Shown: piece by piece, positions 25,114-33,592 of the stretch | How the letters are laid out: each line of letters starts with the position of its first letter | How positions within the stretch are numbered: the stretch's first letter is position 1 | Source of the DNA: Klebsiella michiganensis | GTDB lineage: Bacteria > Pseudomonadota > Gammaproteobacteria > Enterobacterales > Enterobacteriaceae | Direction of reading: 5' to 3' | Assembly: GCF_002925905.1 (NCBI RefSeq) | Contig: NZ_PRDB01000011.1 | Coordinates: 1-64,000, forward strand | Length of the DNA: 64,000 bases | Notes under the pieces: generated by a model | Database searches by the model: none | Seen by the model: the letters and a program-made list of their open reading frames with translations, nothing else | What the model was told of the DNA's origin: nothing | Program-made: the position numbers and the translations under genes

Positions 25114-27390
25114 TTATTTATCCTGTAAAACTTCAATATAAAAACCTGCCCCACCTAATTCTGAATATTGTTGGGCTGTTATTGTTCCAGATGGCATATG
25201 CTCTTCAACCTGTGTTTTGATTATTGACAATCCCATTCCGGTTCCAATCGAATTACCTTTGCTATCAGTCCTACGACTATACATCGGTAGAAATATAGTA
25301 TTTTCTTGGCCAGCTTCTAAACCACAGCCCGAATCCATAAATGCCAACCTTAATCTAGTACCACCAACCCGCTCAAAAATAACCTTAATTTTCCTATCTT
25401 CTTTTTTAATGTCCTCTAATGCCCATGTAGAGTTAGTTATAAGATTGATTGCTATACTCTCCCAATCAATTTCAAATGAGCGTACATTGAAATCTTCTTC
25501 TGCTATTTTAGAAAACTCAAATTCATATTGGATTTCCATTTTAGAAAAAGTTGCAGCCATCATCTCAAAAACATATTTGAAAATTTTAGGGACGTTAACT
25601 TTAGAACGAGTACGTTTATCAGGGTTTATATTATTGATGGCTAGCTTAGAAAAAGTATCAACGTATTGAGCTCCAGTAATCATGAGGTCAGTTACTCGGA
25701 TTAATTGACCATAATCAATCCCCCCGCCAGTAGTCATTGCACGTTGAATTAGGAGTTTCAATAACTTAGAGTTTGTTAAAGCTAATGCTGAATGTGTGCG
25801 AATCTCATGCCCAAAACTCACAGTTAACACACCAAGAGAGGCGAGATTTGAAAGTGTATCCTTTTCACCCTCTAACTTTTTGCGTTCTTTTTCAAGATAT
25901 AAATAATAATCATCGAGAGCTTTTTGATGAGAAGCTTTAGCTCTCTCTAATTCCCGCAATTTTTGATTTAAGACTTGAGCTGGTGGAGTCTTTTTACCTT
26001 TTCTTTTATTTTTTTTGGAAAATATTTTTATTCCTTCTATTGCTCCTTTTAATTCAGAATCTTTCTCTTTAATTATCCGCTCTAATTCTGCCGCCAAGTC
26101 CGTATCTTCATCTGCCTGAGCTTCTTTTGTTGCAAGCACTTCAAATGCGGCGATTACTTTTAATATGAAATTACGAAGTTGCAAATAAGCTTCGTTTTCA
26201 ACGATACCTTCTCTATTAGCTTGGTCGTTAAGAATAGCATTCGTAGTTTTCGAAATACTTACTGCACCAATTATTTGATTAGGAGCAATTCTCCAACCAC
26301 CTTGTTTTATTCCACCAGGACTGGAAGCTTTTCGGTAGCCCAGATCTAGCCAATCTCCTTTTCCAGTAGGTTCACCATATGGACGCACACGAAAATCATC
26401 ACGATAAATCCTAACGCCTCGGTTCAGCTCCATGAACTTTGACCAATTTCTTGCTGACATATCTATCTTCGAAAGAAACTCTTTTTTTCTGACCATATAA
26501 TGGAATTCAAATTTCAATGGTCCAAATAAGGGTTTATCACCTTGCTTCGATATCCAATGTTTCCAAGGTGTAGGCACTTGCTCTATTAGTTCCCCTGTCG
26601 AGTTATTTTTAAAAGAAAGTTTAACTTTATTACTTGTATCTATTATTGCCTTCACTTCCCAACTAGCGGCCTTAAGTAATTCTTGAGTGTCAACAATTTC
26701 TCTAGAGAATACGACATTATTTATTGTTCTATGTATGGTAATAGAAAAATCATTAACCGACCGATATGGTGATATTAAAAGTCTTAACTCTTGTTTTAAG
26801 TCTTCAATAAAATCAGTTCGCCAGCAATCTTTAAGTCCAATCAATACCATGTAAGTACCAGAATCATCTACCGAAGAGAATATATCGCCGTATTTGCATG
26901 ATAGAGGCAAATCCTGTTCGTAAATATCATGCTGGATTTCGGAAATAGAAACATTTGTTTCCTCATATTTCCTCCAGTCAACAATCAATTGAATAACAGA
27001 GTTACTTCCTTTTTTCTTCGTATATAAAACAACTTTTTTACTAAGTCGATCTAAACCAAGGCGCCCTAAGCCTTTTGCACCTGTTAAAACTCGTTTCTTG
27101 TTTATCGACAGCTCAACACCGTTCTTAAAGTCAGTGCCAATTTTTAACCAATGGTCATAAATTGTATCAGCATCCATGCCATTTCCATCATCCCTAATAA
27201 CCATAGTAGAAAGAGCAGGTGATTCTCTTAAATAAAATTCTACATGTACACTTTCAGCATCTGCATCGTATCCATTTTTGATGAGTTCGGATACCGCAAC
27301 GGTTGAGCTTGAGATGCTTTCCCGTCCCAGTTGCATTGGAACTCGAGCTGAAAGATCGAATGGTTTTTTGCCTAAGTATCTACGTGCCAT
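25114..27390 (-). CDS. Double GHKL ATPase: Hsp90/MORC-like N-domain plus histidine kinase C-domain
   Basis: 758 aa with two complete Bergerat ATP-binding folds. First fold (about residues 20-250): Glu35-x3-Asn39-x2-Asp42 (SELIKNGYDADA), the DDGNGMD box at 67-73 and GAKGLGRLG at 104-112, arranged as in Hsp90, MutL and MORC proteins. Residues about 420-510 are a Lys/Glu-rich coiled coil. Then comes a HisKA-like helix with His528 in SFGHEIRTH, and a second ATPase with NLITNSTWAL (649), MDSGCGL (686) and GTGMGLSII (716), the N, G1 and G2 boxes of histidine kinases. No membrane segment, so it acts in the cytoplasm. Three bases separate it from the methylase gene. Confidence 0.88.
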   Translation of the reverse strand: MARRYLGKKPFDLSARVPMQLGRESISSSTVAVSELIKNGYDADAESVHVEFYLRESPALSTMVIRDDGNGMDADTIYDHWLKIGTDFKNGVELSINKKRVLTGAKGLGRLGLDRLSKKVVLYTKKKGSNSVIQLIVDWRKYEETNVSISEIQHDIYEQDLPLSCKYGDIFSSVDDSGTYMVLIGLKDCWRTDFIEDLKQELRLLISPYRSVNDFSITIHRTINNVVFSREIVDTQELLKAASWEVKAIIDTSNKVKLSFKNNSTGELIEQVPTPWKHWISKQGDKPLFGPLKFEFHYMVRKKEFLSKIDMSARNWSKFMELNRGVRIYRDDFRVRPYGEPTGKGDWLDLGYRKASSPGGIKQGGWRIAPNQIIGAVSISKTTNAILNDQANREGIVENEAYLQLRNFILKVIAAFEVLATKEAQADEDTDLAAELERIIKEKDSELKGAIEGIKIFSKKNKRKGKKTPPAQVLNQKLRELERAKASHQKALDDYYLYLEKERKKLEGEKDTLSNLASLGVLTVSFGHEIRTHSALALTNSKLLKLLIQRAMTTGGGIDYGQLIRVTDLMITGAQYVDTFSKLAINNINPDKRTRSKVNVPKIFKYVFEMMAATFSKMEIQYEFEFSKIAEEDFNVRSFEIDWESIAINLITNSTWALEDIKKEDRKIKVIFERVGGTRLRLAFMDSGCGLEAGQENTIFLPMYSRRTDSKGNSIGTGMGLSIIKTQVEEHMPSGTITAQQYSELGGAGFYIEVLQDK

Positions 27391-27393
27391 ATT

Positions 27394-28659
27394 TTATATA
27401 CCTTCAACAAATGGAATGTCTTTAATTACACCAACTGTTAAATGACGTAACCTTATTCGTTCATTCAAAAAATCATTCGTTTGTTGGCTTTGCAGAACTC
27501 GCATAAGTTTTTTACACGTATTCACTTTACCATCCTTAGGAGTTACTACGATCATATGATTTTCTATAGCCACAGGCTCATTCAAGTTTATGAATGTTGC
27601 TGATGCTCTACTGCGGTCAGATGGGCTGGATGTTCTTTTAATAACAACGAAAGGTGGCTGTAACACCGTTCCTGAAAATCTTCTTCGCTCTACCGCTGAT
27701 TTTACAACACCCCATTTGGGACAATTTTTAGGATAAAAATATGCGTATTCGTTTCCCTCTTCGGGATCACGATAGGCAACTAATGGGCCAGTTCTCACAT
27801 TGAAGTAATCAGCAATAGAGGTCTGTTTATTTGTTGCGCTATGCCATAGTATCTCATGCTGGTTACGTTGATTAATACCTGATAGCAGGAAAACATCGAC
27901 GTCAGTTTTACTGTTAAATCTTCCCCAAATTTTAACATTCGCACACATTGACTCGGAAACAAACTGTCTGAATTCGTAATATCTACTACCAGACCGAAGA
28001 ACATCTGGTAATATAGCGCTAATAAGACAGTTTTCTGGTAATAACCTCAGATATTTATCAACTATAATACCTGCAGCATTTACATGCCCTTCCTTCCAAT
28101 AATTTTCTTTGGGAGAAGGTAAGATTGTAAATGGAGGATTCATGACAACATGTGTGACATCTTTTACTTCCTCTGCATTTATTGTCAAAGCATCCTTCAC
28201 ATAAATATGTGGAAGTAACTTAAAAGCCTCTTCCAATTCACAATTTTTTTCAACGCCTCTATTTAAGGCCTCAATAACAATGCGAATTTTTGCTGCTTCA
28301 ATGAAGTGTTGATGAATATCAAACCCTCGAAGCACATTACCCCACTCTTTCAAGGTTTCGGATAAAGTTGCCTCTACACCTAACGTCCTAGACGCTTCAA
28401 TAAGTAAGTTACCGGCACCACAGGTTGGATCCAAAACAATTGATCTCATTGTAATGGGCTTAGCGAAAGATGATATTGCTTCTGATGATAAAGCTTGCCC
28501 AGTAAAGAAACTTCCAGCCTCACGCATTTCATCAATAGAAAGCAATTTTCTAAGGACTGTATCTATATCATCCAGATCAACTGAATTTCTCAACTGTTCT
28601 TTATCTGAAGAACGTAGAAATTCGCGCATTGCAACATTGTGTGAGATTAAGGTATTCAT
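27394..28659 (-). CDS. N6-adenine DNA methyltransferase-like protein with target-recognition region
   Basis: 421 aa. S-adenosylmethionine-binding motif DPTCGAGNLL at residues 77-86 and catalytic NPPF at 174-177 identify a gamma-type N6-adenine methylase, near type I HsdM and type IIG enzymes. 'GSFFTGQALSSEAISSF' before motif I fits that class. The C-terminal 160 residues (PPFVVIKRTSSPSDR, 'EPVAIENHMIVVTPKDG', 'NERIRLRHLTVG') look like an Eco57I-type target-recognition part. Both catalytic motifs are intact. First gene of the cargo operon, following a 217 bp AT-rich leader. It may protect the lysogen's DNA, or sense unmodified DNA. Confidence 0.87.
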   Translation of the reverse strand: MNTLISHNVAMREFLRSSDKEQLRNSVDLDDIDTVLRKLLSIDEMREAGSFFTGQALSSEAISSFAKPITMRSIVLDPTCGAGNLLIEASRTLGVEATLSETLKEWGNVLRGFDIHQHFIEAAKIRIVIEALNRGVEKNCELEEAFKLLPHIYVKDALTINAEEVKDVTHVVMNPPFTILPSPKENYWKEGHVNAAGIIVDKYLRLLPENCLISAILPDVLRSGSRYYEFRQFVSESMCANVKIWGRFNSKTDVDVFLLSGINQRNQHEILWHSATNKQTSIADYFNVRTGPLVAYRDPEEGNEYAYFYPKNCPKWGVVKSAVERRRFSGTVLQPPFVVIKRTSSPSDRSRASATFINLNEPVAIENHMIVVTPKDGKVNTCKKLMRVLQSQQTNDFLNERIRLRHLTVGVIKDIPFVEGI

Positions 28660-28876
28660 AGTGACTTTCTGCAGATATTTCCTTCATGATATCATGTAAA
28701 AAAATTTTTTTCCACAAACATTTTAAACGTAACTTATTGATAATAAAAATCTTTGTGTAAAATTCTTGAATAAGGTTCTGCAGAAAAATTTTGATAAATT
28801 TAAGTACAGTTCTTAAGTATATCTTTCATGCCACACCGTAAAGTGAATGATTGCGGCGAATCTGGCTCTAAATGAA
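28660..28876 (-). promoter_or_regulatory. AT-rich promoter region of the cargo operon
   Basis: 217 bp, very AT-rich, between protein A and the methylase gene. Contains several TATAAT-like and TTGA-like elements on the minus strand (for example AATTTTTCTGC and TTTTTACATGATATCATG), including the short palindrome ATGATATCAT at about 28,686-28,695. Exact promoter not fixed. Confidence 0.4.
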
Positions 28877-31159
28877 CTAATCCCCTTTCCTTCTAACCAC
28901 GCAAAGTAGGCTCTGCCTTCTCTCCCGGTATTCGGCTGATGCGGAGAAGTAGTTCGCAGCCCGATGTTCTGCCTCAATTAGCAACTGTTCTCGCCAACGT
29001 TGTTCTGCTTCTTTAGGATTTAGGTTCTTTTTTTTAGCCGCTACGACTTTTGGCCCCCAAAACAGTGCGCTTTCATCGTTTATTGACGTCCGCATACTCC
29101 CTGCAGTCCGTGCAAACGATTCTTCTGAACTTTCTCGGGTAAAATTTTTAAGTCTGCAGGTGATTTCTTGCCTTTGCTGACGTGAATACCATCTCAAATC
29201 TTCGATGTTCACTGGAACTTCTGTCCTTTCCAGCGATGTTTTTTCGTCCGTTTCGACGCTTACAGTACAGTTATTGACAGAACTCCAAGGGGCCGCGTCG
29301 CGGCCCTCTAAAGTCAAATTCTCGACCGGCGATGGCTTACGCTTCGGTACGATTTTGTAATCGTTGGTGCGGGTATAAATGACCGATTCACTGATCGTAA
29401 AAGGACAATAGACGCCGCTGATTTTGGCGACTGTGTCACCATAATCATTGCCGTTTTCGGTGTATTCATAATTGAGACGAACACGCAAACAATCGCGAGT
29501 TACAAACGGACCGCCCTGGGCGTTGACGTATCCCGGCCAGTCGGGCGCATCAGCGGCAGCACGGGCAGCTTCAAGCTCCGGGTGCAAGACAAGCTCACGA
29601 CTTCCCAGGCGCCTTAGCTCGCGCCATGTGGATACAGGCGCACCGCCAATCTGTTGAAACTGGCGAATACTCCAGCGTGAAGCCCACGCCCGCACGCGCT
29701 TTGCCATCTCTTTAACGGGTTTGCCTGACTCGTGATCAAACTCGCCATCCATTCCATAACCGTCGATATTTTTTGAGATGTACTTTGCGATGTATCCCGT
29801 TGCCGACCCAAACTCTTCATCAATTGGTTTGGCAGTAAAACGATACTGAGCCGCGCCGGGTTCGCTTCCATCCACCTGGAGGGCGTACTCATGAAAAATT
29901 TCAGTGGCAAGCTCCACCTCTTCCGGGCGGAGAAATAACAGCAGGTGCCAGTGCGGCGTTCCGTCGTGATGTGGTTCGGCTACACGGAAACCAAATGTGC
30001 GGATGCCTTCCCTTCCCCATTTGGCGCGTACACGTGACCAGACGTTGCAAAGGTACTTTTGAGTTTTGCGTGGGCTGGCATTGCAGTATTTATCGTTGCG
30101 CTTGCCGGAATGCACATGTGTGGCGTGATAACGTGACGGTGCGGTCAACGTGTAGAACATGCCAACCAGTCCCATCTCGTTAGCCATATCCTCAAAACCG
30201 CGCATGCGCACCATCAATTCATGACGGGCGATCTTCGGGTTGGAAACGCTGCCCATGACCTTATCGAGCAAGGAGGTACGCTCGCCAGTGTCCTGGTCTT
30301 CCAGCTCCATCGCCTGAAGGTATTCAAAGTTGGCTTTTTTTTGAGCTACCCACTCCCTGAGGCAAGGTTCAGAGCAGTAAGGGGATGCAACTTTGCTGAC
30401 GTAGCTAGTGGCGATCATGAGGTGCTCACGCCAGCGGTCATGAATTTTGCGGAGCTTACTTAGCCACCACTTTTCCTTTTGAAGTCTGGCAAAAACACGC
30501 AATGCATCTTCTGCTGTCAGTACTTCATCGCAATATTGTTTCCAGCCAGGGATCGCAATGTTGAGTGAGATCGCTTTACTGGCAATGGCGCCGTAAGCGT
30601 AGATCGTGGAAAACTCCACATCTGCCGTTTTCTCGTACCGAAAATCAAACTCGCGCATAAACTCGCTTTTCATCAGATTGGCGAGCCTATAGGCCAGTCG
30701 TTTCAGGCGTTTTTTATCTGCCCAAGGCAGCAGATGAAAATCATCACGTAGCGGAAAGAGAATTGCAGGCAGATTACTTTGTGGCAGATACTGTGCGTTT
30801 ACCGCATCAACGCGACGCAATACGTGGCGCTCAAACGTGTTGAATAACCAGCGTACAGCCTCTTTCGGATCCCTGCGCTCCAGAGTTTCCAGGTGCGTTG
30901 AAAAACGCTTGCGGATAAATGCCGGGAGAGCCTGGACGCGGCGACGCAAGTGACGGGCGAGCCTTGCTCGTTCAAATGCCCTGCGCGCCTCGCCATCGCG
31001 AGGTCGCAACGGTACCCGATAAACAACATCAACAAGATCGCTATAGGCGAGCGCCTTACGCTCGCCTTTGGGGGTGAGATACTCAATTGAGCTTTCTTCG
31101 GAGTCGTTGGGGTTAATTGCTTGCCTCGGGGCGCTCCAGCTCCATGCTAAAACGGTCAT
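28877..31159 (-). CDS. A: Phage replication initiation endonuclease A (HUH rolling-circle type)
   Basis: 760 aa (P2 A is 761). Nicks the phage origin on one strand and stays linked to the 5' end to drive rolling-circle replication. The HUH motif is PHWHLLLF (about residue 410), and the paired-tyrosine motif is YIAKYISKN (about residue 480), equivalent to the two active Tyr of P2 A. 'GMFYTLTAPSRYHA' and 'FGFRVAEPHHDGTPHW' are family segments. Zinc-like cysteines are seen near CSEPCLREW. It overlaps the preceding small gene by one base. In P2 the origin lies inside this gene. Confidence 0.94.
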   Translation of the reverse strand: MTVLAWSWSAPRQAINPNDSEESSIEYLTPKGERKALAYSDLVDVVYRVPLRPRDGEARRAFERARLARHLRRRVQALPAFIRKRFSTHLETLERRDPKEAVRWLFNTFERHVLRRVDAVNAQYLPQSNLPAILFPLRDDFHLLPWADKKRLKRLAYRLANLMKSEFMREFDFRYEKTADVEFSTIYAYGAIASKAISLNIAIPGWKQYCDEVLTAEDALRVFARLQKEKWWLSKLRKIHDRWREHLMIATSYVSKVASPYCSEPCLREWVAQKKANFEYLQAMELEDQDTGERTSLLDKVMGSVSNPKIARHELMVRMRGFEDMANEMGLVGMFYTLTAPSRYHATHVHSGKRNDKYCNASPRKTQKYLCNVWSRVRAKWGREGIRTFGFRVAEPHHDGTPHWHLLLFLRPEEVELATEIFHEYALQVDGSEPGAAQYRFTAKPIDEEFGSATGYIAKYISKNIDGYGMDGEFDHESGKPVKEMAKRVRAWASRWSIRQFQQIGGAPVSTWRELRRLGSRELVLHPELEAARAAADAPDWPGYVNAQGGPFVTRDCLRVRLNYEYTENGNDYGDTVAKISGVYCPFTISESVIYTRTNDYKIVPKRKPSPVENLTLEGRDAAPWSSVNNCTVSVETDEKTSLERTEVPVNIEDLRWYSRQQRQEITCRLKNFTRESSEESFARTAGSMRTSINDESALFWGPKVVAAKKKNLNPKEAEQRWREQLLIEAEHRAANYFSASAEYRERRQSLLCVVRRKGD

Positions 31160-31332
31160 TAGCGCACCTCATCACCTACAGAGATCGCATTTGCCTTTAT
31201 TTCGGAATCGCAAATAATGACCTTTGCGCCAATATGTCCGCAGCAGATCACATCCACGTAAACAAGCCAGTAAAGACCATTTGAGCTACGTTCAATTTTT
31301 TTTACGCGGTACACGTTAGGGTGAATAATCAT
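31159..31332 (-). CDS. Small early protein, unknown function
   Basis: 57 aa starting MIIHPNVYRVKKIE at 31332 after GGGGTATGCGA; the start overlaps the preceding stop (ATGA) and its stop overlaps the start of A (TAATG). It is a compact beta-rich protein ('GLYWLVYVDVICCGHIGAKVI') reminiscent of small phage proteins of the early operon, no family recognised. Translational coupling on both sides argues it is real. Confidence 0.65.
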   Translation of the reverse strand: MIIHPNVYRVKKIERSSNGLYWLVYVDVICCGHIGAKVIICDSEIKANAISVGDEVR

Positions 31333-32450
31333 TCGCATACCCCGGCATAAACGCTGCTGCATACAGTCTTATCGTTGGCGGCCGCCAGTAGATCAAACTG
31401 CACTCCGCCACGCGTGGTTAAAGCCCAGTCGCGATAAGACTCAATTCCATAAGCATCAACGGTGACAACTTCAATTCGCTTTTCAGCTCGGCGCGGGTCA
31501 TGCGTGGATGGGAAGAACGTCGAATTGCCACGGCGTGAACATTCCGCTACGAGTCTTTCCCATTCAGCTACTCGGCGGACCTCTTCAGGCCAGCGCTGGA
31601 ATATCTCCGCCAGTTCAGACTTACGGGCGTGAATGCAAGGCATGCAGCCGACGCGGCTACAGCCTTGCAGGTAAAGCGGGTTAGGCTTGATGCCATGACG
31701 CCGGGCAAGGGCGAACACATCTTCATGCAACCAATTAAGGATCGGGCGATATACATGCAAACCCGGTGTGTTATCTGCGTCTTCCTCCCAGACAGGCAGC
31801 AAAGCACGTTCCGGTGATTCCTGCGCTCTGACACCCTGCCAGCTGACTACCTCGTCATATTCATTTAAGGCAGGAACAATAATCTGTGTTCTTATTGGCT
31901 CATGTTTCAGCTCAAACGTGCAGAAGCGCACCTTTGTTGAAGGGAACCGGCCTTTCCACATGCACAAATCAAGAAATGGGATACCGGTTGGGTTAAGAAT
32001 CTCCAGCGCGCGATGAATGCGTTCTGCGGCCTCATCTGGCGACATTCCGCACTCCTGAACCAAAGAGACAGGCCACTTTTCAGCAATGAATTTTCGTTTG
32101 CCTTCTATACGCCTGGTGAAATCAGCCTTAACGCGAATAACCTTACCTAGCTTTGATTCCAGGTAATCGAGGTATTCCATCGTTTGAGGGTGCTCATGGC
32201 CCGTATCAGCAAAGACGGAAATATGTGGAACATCGTTTTCAATGGCCCGGAGCCACTGCGCGAGGCTATCCTTTCCACCTGAAATACTGATTGTGTTAAT
32301 AGTACTGGAAGCAAAGCAGCGCGGATCAATAGCTGTCATTGGCCTCATGATTTCTATCTCCGGAAATGTACAGTCATGGCTTTCACCTTTAGCGACATCC
32401 TGTAAGCAGCTGATAGATGCGAATGCATAGCAGTCCTTACAGTGATTCAA
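31329..32450 (-). CDS. PAPS-reductase-family (adenine nucleotide alpha hydrolase) phage protein
   Basis: 373 aa. PP-loop ATP-pyrophosphatase motif SISGGKDSLA at about residues 55-64, the ADTGHEHPQT segment, and 'RFCTFELKHEPI' are typical of phosphoadenosine phosphosulfate reductase relatives. Cysteine clusters at the N-terminus (CKDCYAF) and near residue 270 (GCSRVGCMPCIH) suggest iron-sulfur or zinc binding, as in DndC-like sulfur-transfer proteins. True sulfate assimilation is unlikely in a phage; nucleic acid modification or tRNA/DNA thiolation is possible. The best-fitting start is TTG 32450, overlapping the exonuclease by 14 bp; ATG codons further in (MRPMTAID) are alternatives. Confidence 0.82.
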   Translation of the reverse strand: MNHCKDCYAFASISCLQDVAKGESHDCTFPEIEIMRPMTAIDPRCFASSTINTISISGGKDSLAQWLRAIENDVPHISVFADTGHEHPQTMEYLDYLESKLGKVIRVKADFTRRIEGKRKFIAEKWPVSLVQECGMSPDEAAERIHRALEILNPTGIPFLDLCMWKGRFPSTKVRFCTFELKHEPIRTQIIVPALNEYDEVVSWQGVRAQESPERALLPVWEEDADNTPGLHVYRPILNWLHEDVFALARRHGIKPNPLYLQGCSRVGCMPCIHARKSELAEIFQRWPEEVRRVAEWERLVAECSRRGNSTFFPSTHDPRRAEKRIEVVTVDAYGIESYRDWALTTRGGVQFDLLAAANDKTVCSSVYAGVCE

Positions 32451-33015
32451 TGTGAGGAGAAGTCAGGCGCTGCCAGATTTCGCAAACTTGCTCAGCCTGA
32501 TAAACGGCATCGGTTAAAGCGTTGTGTGCAACCGTGCGTCGCGGGTGGGGAACGTAGCCGATGGTACCGGCAATGGTCAGCAGAGAACGGAAACAGCATT
32601 CATTCCAGAAATTCCACGGCAGCATAGGAACGCCTTCGAGCGATGAGCGTTCAAAAGCAGATTTGAGGATCGGAAAATCAAACGAACCGCCCTCGCACCA
32701 GACCTTCAGATTCTTTTTCGTGGTTTCAGGGAAAGCGCCTTCAATGAATTTGGCGAAATCCAACATCACCTCAATTTCATGCGACTTCGCGCCTACCAGC
32801 TCGCTGATAGGTTCTTTATCCTGCCTGAGCCACCACATCACCGTGTCGGCGGAGATGTGAGCGCCGCGATTCTGCGAGGTGCGCGGATCAATGGTCTGAT
32901 AGAACGAGGGGCCGATTTTTCCGGTTGACGGTTCGAAGAAGGCCGCGCCAATCGCGCAAATTACCGCATTCGGCTGGGTGCTGAGCGTTTCAATATCAAT
33001 CATTAAATGGTTCAT
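32437..33015 (-). CDS. DEDDh 3'-5' exonuclease-like protein (Rv2179c-type)
   Basis: 192 aa. Exonuclease motifs: Exo I DIETLST (residues 7-13), Exo II around 'WCEGGSFDFPIL' (Asp in FDF), and Exo III HNALTDAVYQA (His-x4-Asp) near residue 166. All four acidic residues and the His of the DEDDh group can be placed. Such proteins are common in early operons of P2-like and lambdoid phages, where they may degrade RNA or host DNA. Start overlaps the preceding gene by 4 bp (ATGA). Confidence 0.82.
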   Translation of the reverse strand: MNHLMIDIETLSTQPNAVICAIGAAFFEPSTGKIGPSFYQTIDPRTSQNRGAHISADTVMWWLRQDKEPISELVGAKSHEIEVMLDFAKFIEGAFPETTKKNLKVWCEGGSFDFPILKSAFERSSLEGVPMLPWNFWNECCFRSLLTIAGTIGYVPHPRRTVAHNALTDAVYQAEQVCEIWQRLTSPHIESL

Positions 33016-33236
33016 TGTTTGCTTTCCTCAGTGATGGTTAATTCGCGGGCGTTGGCCCACTGTTCGATTGATGAATAAATCTCTTCCGGGGTGGCGCTTT
33101 CCTTTTTCAGCTGGCCGACAAAAATACGCAGCAGGCCCAGCAGGTGAGCGCGCTCGCGTTTCCGTGCGTTGGTGCTTATTTCCACAAACTCTGGATCGCT
33201 AATTCCGCCATCCAGTTTTATTGACGTGATCGACAT
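33012..33236 (-). CDS. Small P2-like early protein (resembles DUF2732)
   Basis: 74 aa starting MSITSIKLDGG at 33236, set by a perfect AGGAGG ribosome site; the longer reading frame upstream ignores it. Charged and helical ('RKRERAHLLGLLRIFVGQLKKE', 'EEIYSSIEQWANAREL'). It resembles small DUF2732-type proteins in early operons of P2-like phages; I am only moderately sure of that family. Function unknown. Confidence 0.65.
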   Translation of the reverse strand: MSITSIKLDGGISDPEFVEISTNARKRERAHLLGLLRIFVGQLKKESATPEEIYSSIEQWANARELTITEESKQ

Positions 33237-33304
33237 GCGACCTCCTGAAAAAGGCAAAACGAATCCCCGGCAAAGTGAATTCCGTTATTTTTAAATCGGG
33301 TTAA

Positions 33305-33577
33305 TTAATTGTTTGGACGCGGTTTTCTTTTAATCTGCTTAAATATCCTTTCATGCCAGTAATACATGAAATCAATAAAGGTCATTCGCGCGCGATCGTG
33401 GTTACCGCGAATGGCTTTTTCGAGCCCGTAAATTATTAAATCTTTAGACGGGCTATTTGAACTAATGGTGATACGAGCACCATTTTTTAGATGTACAGTG
33501 AACCCCTGCTCGGCACTTTCCACTGCTTCTCGAATCAGCATTTCCTGTTCCCAAGATGTTTTTTCTTCGGTGAACAT
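33305..33577 (-). CDS. Hypothetical early phage protein
   Basis: 90 aa, with GGAG before ATG 33577. Acidic N-terminal helix (TEEKTSWEQEMLIREAVESAE), a short beta segment GFTVHLKNGARITISS, then a helical basic tail ending FKQIKRKPRPNN. Composition suggests a small nucleic-acid-binding or regulatory protein. No family recognised. Sits in the early operon after Cox. Confidence 0.6.
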   Translation of the reverse strand: MFTEEKTSWEQEMLIREAVESAEQGFTVHLKNGARITISSNSPSKDLIIYGLEKAIRGNHDRARMTFIDFMYYWHERIFKQIKRKPRPNN

Positions 33578-33592
33578 GACGTACTCCGATGA

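Larger units (their letters stand above)
23820..28659 (-). other. Candidate four-gene anti-phage system (MTase / GHKL kinase / receiver / HNH)
   Basis: Four genes on one strand with junctions of +3, 0 and -14 bp, so surely one operon: adenine-methylase-like protein, double GHKL ATPase, response-regulator receiver protein, HNH nuclease. The block is much more AT-rich than the phage structural genes on either side. It occupies the interval between replication gene A and portal Q, the place where P2 carries old and tin and where related phages carry varied anti-phage genes. Known: GHKL ATPases and two-component modules occur in some restriction and defence systems (MORC/MutL-like restriction partners; Detocs). 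Inference: damage or invasion is sensed by the ATPase, relayed to the receiver and executed by the HNH nuclease, with methylation marking self. Confidence 0.7.

Noticed and set aside
29472-30463. Plus-strand ORFs within gene A
   Set aside because: Short antisense shadows with no ribosome sites or family features.
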